Source: Hugenholtzia roseola DSM 9546 (GTDB taxonomy: Bacteria; Bacteroidota; Bacteroidia; Cytophagales; Bernardetiaceae). From it: 64,000 nt of DNA. Where the stretch lies: assembly GCF_000422585.1 (NCBI RefSeq), contig NZ_KE383886.1:100204-164203 (forward strand). Direction: 5' to 3'. Below are positions 62,729 to 64,000 of the stretch, piece after piece. The number at the start of each line of letters is the position of its first letter. Position 1 is the stretch's first letter. The translations under genes and the position numbers were made by a program. The notes under the pieces are model-generated. The model saw only the letters and a list, made by a program, of their open reading frames with translations, searched no databases and had not been told where the DNA came from.

Positions 62729-63635
62729 TCATCGGTTTTGCTTTTTTTCGTTACGCAAAGCCTCTACTTGCTCAACTGTTAAACCTGTGTGCTTGCTAAT
62801 TTCTTTATTTGAAAGTCGTGTTTCCAAAAGACTTTTCGCAATCTCAATTTCTCGTTCCTCGATTGCCGTTTCTCTGGCTGTTTCAATCGCACTTTTCATG
62901 CCCCAATATTGAATAAGATTTTCTTCATAAATGGCACGCTGTTCGGCACTTAAACCTGCTAACTCCGCAGTTCCGAAGGCTTTTTGAAAAATAGGCTCGT
63001 TAAGGATACTTGGAATATGGTCAAAACTTTCTAAGTTTTTCAAAAAGTAGCACCATTTGTCAAACTTCGTTTTCAGTTCGTTCTCCTTCAAATTGAACAA
63101 AGGCATTTGCAAAAACTTGAAATGCAATTTATCAAAAAATACATCTCCGTCTTGGTCTTTCAAAGCCACATCACGCCTAAATTTTCGCCTTTCCTCTGCC
63201 TCATCATATTCAAAATCCAAAATTGCTACAAAATAAATGGGTTCTAACCTAAAATTCCAATCACCCTGTTGGGCTTGGTCTCTAATGGGAAAAGTTACGT
63301 AGAATAAACTTCGGTCTTTGAAGTATTTTACTTTTGCCTTTTGCATTTCTACGATAAACCGCTCGCCTGAAACAGCCTTGCAATGAATGTCAAAGATAGC
63401 CTTTCTTTCTGCGAAATTCCATTCACCCGTTAGCCTTGCAATGAATGTCAAAAATAGCCTTTCTTTCTGCCGACAAATCAGCTAAACTTTCTACGTTGCG
63501 AAAATTCAACTCTGCAATTTGATGATGTGTAGGCAAAAGTTGGTTCAAAAAATCAATCAAAAGGTCTTTGTTCGCTTCCTCGCCAAAGAGTTTTTTAAAA
63601 CCAAAGTCTGTATATGGATTGATGTACTTTGCCAT
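62729..63635 (-). pseudogene. Rpn/PD-(D/E)XK transposase-like gene broken by a tandem duplication
   Basis: Two frames belong together. The N-terminal part (63635-63423; YINPYTDFGFKKLFGEEANK, LLIDFLNQLL) and the C-terminal part (63451-62729; GERFIVEMQKAKVKYFKDR, YFVAILDFEY, TGLTVEQVEALRNEKK) together make one PD-(D/E)XK-family transposase/Rpn-type recombination-promoting nuclease. A 58-bp unit is duplicated in tandem (63375-63412 and 63433-63470), so AERKAIFDIHCKA appears in both frames and the phase shifts. The catalytic EMQK region (ExQ/K) is intact in the second part. Possibly a decaying gene, or one that switches by slippage. Confidence 0.8.
63375..63470 (-). repeat. 58-bp tandem duplication breaking the Rpn-like gene
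   Basis: A 38-bp block starting GCCTTGCAATGAATGTCAAA is repeated with 58-bp spacing and one mismatch. Since 58 is not a multiple of three, the reading frame is broken. Confidence 0.9.
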
Positions 63636-63717
63636 TGTAGTATTTTGTTATCTGTTATTGCAAAGTTACAAAATTTTAGAATGTTTTTTGAGAACTCGTT
63701 TTTTTAAAATTGATGAC

Positions 63718-63752
63718 AACGGAAAAATCCTTGCGAAGGGCGTACTTGATAC
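63718..63752. repeat. 35-bp repeat downstream of Rpn-like gene, copy 2
   Basis: Matches 62606-62640 at nearly all positions (AACGGAAAAATCCTTGCGAA then GGGCG). It lies about 40 bases after the stop of the right-edge Rpn-like gene. Confidence 0.75.
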
Positions 63753-63788
63753 ACTGCTTTCTTTGCACTGCGTAATTAGGTACAGTTT

Positions 63789-64000
63789 TTATTCTTTCGT
63801 ATTTCGCAGTTGCTCTATTTGTTCAATACTTAAACCTGTTAGTTCTGCAATCGTTTCACTATCAAAACCTTTCTTAATGGCAGTTTTCGCAATCTCAACT
63901 TTCTCTTCCTGCTTTGCTTCTAACTTTGCCGTGTATTCCACACTGATTTCGATACGCCTATTTTCCTGAAAGCGGTCATACATTTTCTTTTCCTCGTCGG
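63789..64000 (-). CDS. C-terminal end of a second Rpn-like protein (runs off the window)
   Basis: The visible residues (QENRRIEISVEYTAKLEAKQ, then IAKTAIKKGFDSETIAELTG and SIEQIEQLRNTKE) match the C-terminal tail of Rpn/PD-(D/E)XK transposase-family proteins, which end in a repeated G[LM]S[IV]EQIE[QA]LR helix. The same tail occurs in the broken gene next to it. The start lies beyond the window, so the full protein is not assessed. Confidence 0.75.
   Translation of the reverse strand, partial: DEEKKMYDRFQENRRIEISVEYTAKLEAKQEEKVEIAKTAIKKGFDSETIAELTGLSIEQIEQLRNTKE

Overview
The window looks like a chromosome segment of a Bacteroidota bacterium, most likely a gliding Cytophagales relative. Reasons: Bacteroidota-type promoters (a TAnnTTTG -7 box) precede many genes; GldN and a large protein with a type IX secretion C-terminal domain are present; there is an Oar-like TonB receptor with an N-terminal carboxypeptidase-regulatory domain, and a DUF2027-Smr protein. 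No rRNA, CRISPR array or complete prophage is seen. Intergenic DNA is rich in short palindromic and dispersed repeats.

Layout. 1-9 kb is core: MgtE, a saccharopine-dehydrogenase-like enzyme, TrmB, a TPR/leucine-rich-repeat (LRR) protein, an RqcH/NFACT protein with an XRE regulator, and adenosylhomocysteinase. 9.2-20.8 kb is an AT-rich accessory, defence-like island: an AlbA_2/Schlafen-type protein, a large fused nuclease-methylase, a PD-(D/E)XK-like protein, a second Eco57I-type methylase protein, a zinc-finger membrane protein, a secreted LRR protein and a PIN-domain toxin-antitoxin pair. 21-24.3 kb has a metallo-beta-lactamase-fold phosphodiesterase, an ABC-2 permease and a MoxR ATPase.

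24.4-25.9 kb is the most unusual part. A hypothetical gene is followed on the same strand by a tRNA-like RNA whose T-arm/3' acceptor half lies upstream of its acceptor/D-arm 5' half (circularly permuted). The flanks can form a long helix in place of the anticodon arm. A phage-type tRNA-Leu(CAG) and an intrinsic terminator follow. The SRP 4.5S RNA gene lies just upstream.

26-37 kb carries envelope and redox genes: a HAD phosphatase, a transglutaminase-like protein, an Oar-like receptor, a small c-type cytochrome, a hemerythrin repair protein, DapD, an outer-membrane barrel protein and an MltD-like lytic transglycosylase. 37.2-44.7 kb has an exosortase-family protease, a 2071-residue secreted M43-type metalloprotease and a 68-residue protein with a PID-CTERM-like sorting tail, so two surface-sorting routes may operate here. 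44.8-56.8 kb holds SpoT/Rel, a glycosyltransferase, a PAS protein, GlyA, a DUF2027-Smr protein, GldN and a complete TRAP transporter (DctQ, DctM, DctP). 57-61 kb has an alpha/beta hydrolase, a GNAT acetyltransferase, an RluA-type pseudouridine synthase and L-serine dehydratase. The right end (62-64 kb) is accessory again: a MazEF module and two Rpn/PD-(D/E)XK-transposase-like genes, one broken by a 58-bp tandem duplication and one running off the window.

All coordinates, folds and family calls come from reading the sequence; no database search or folding program was run.
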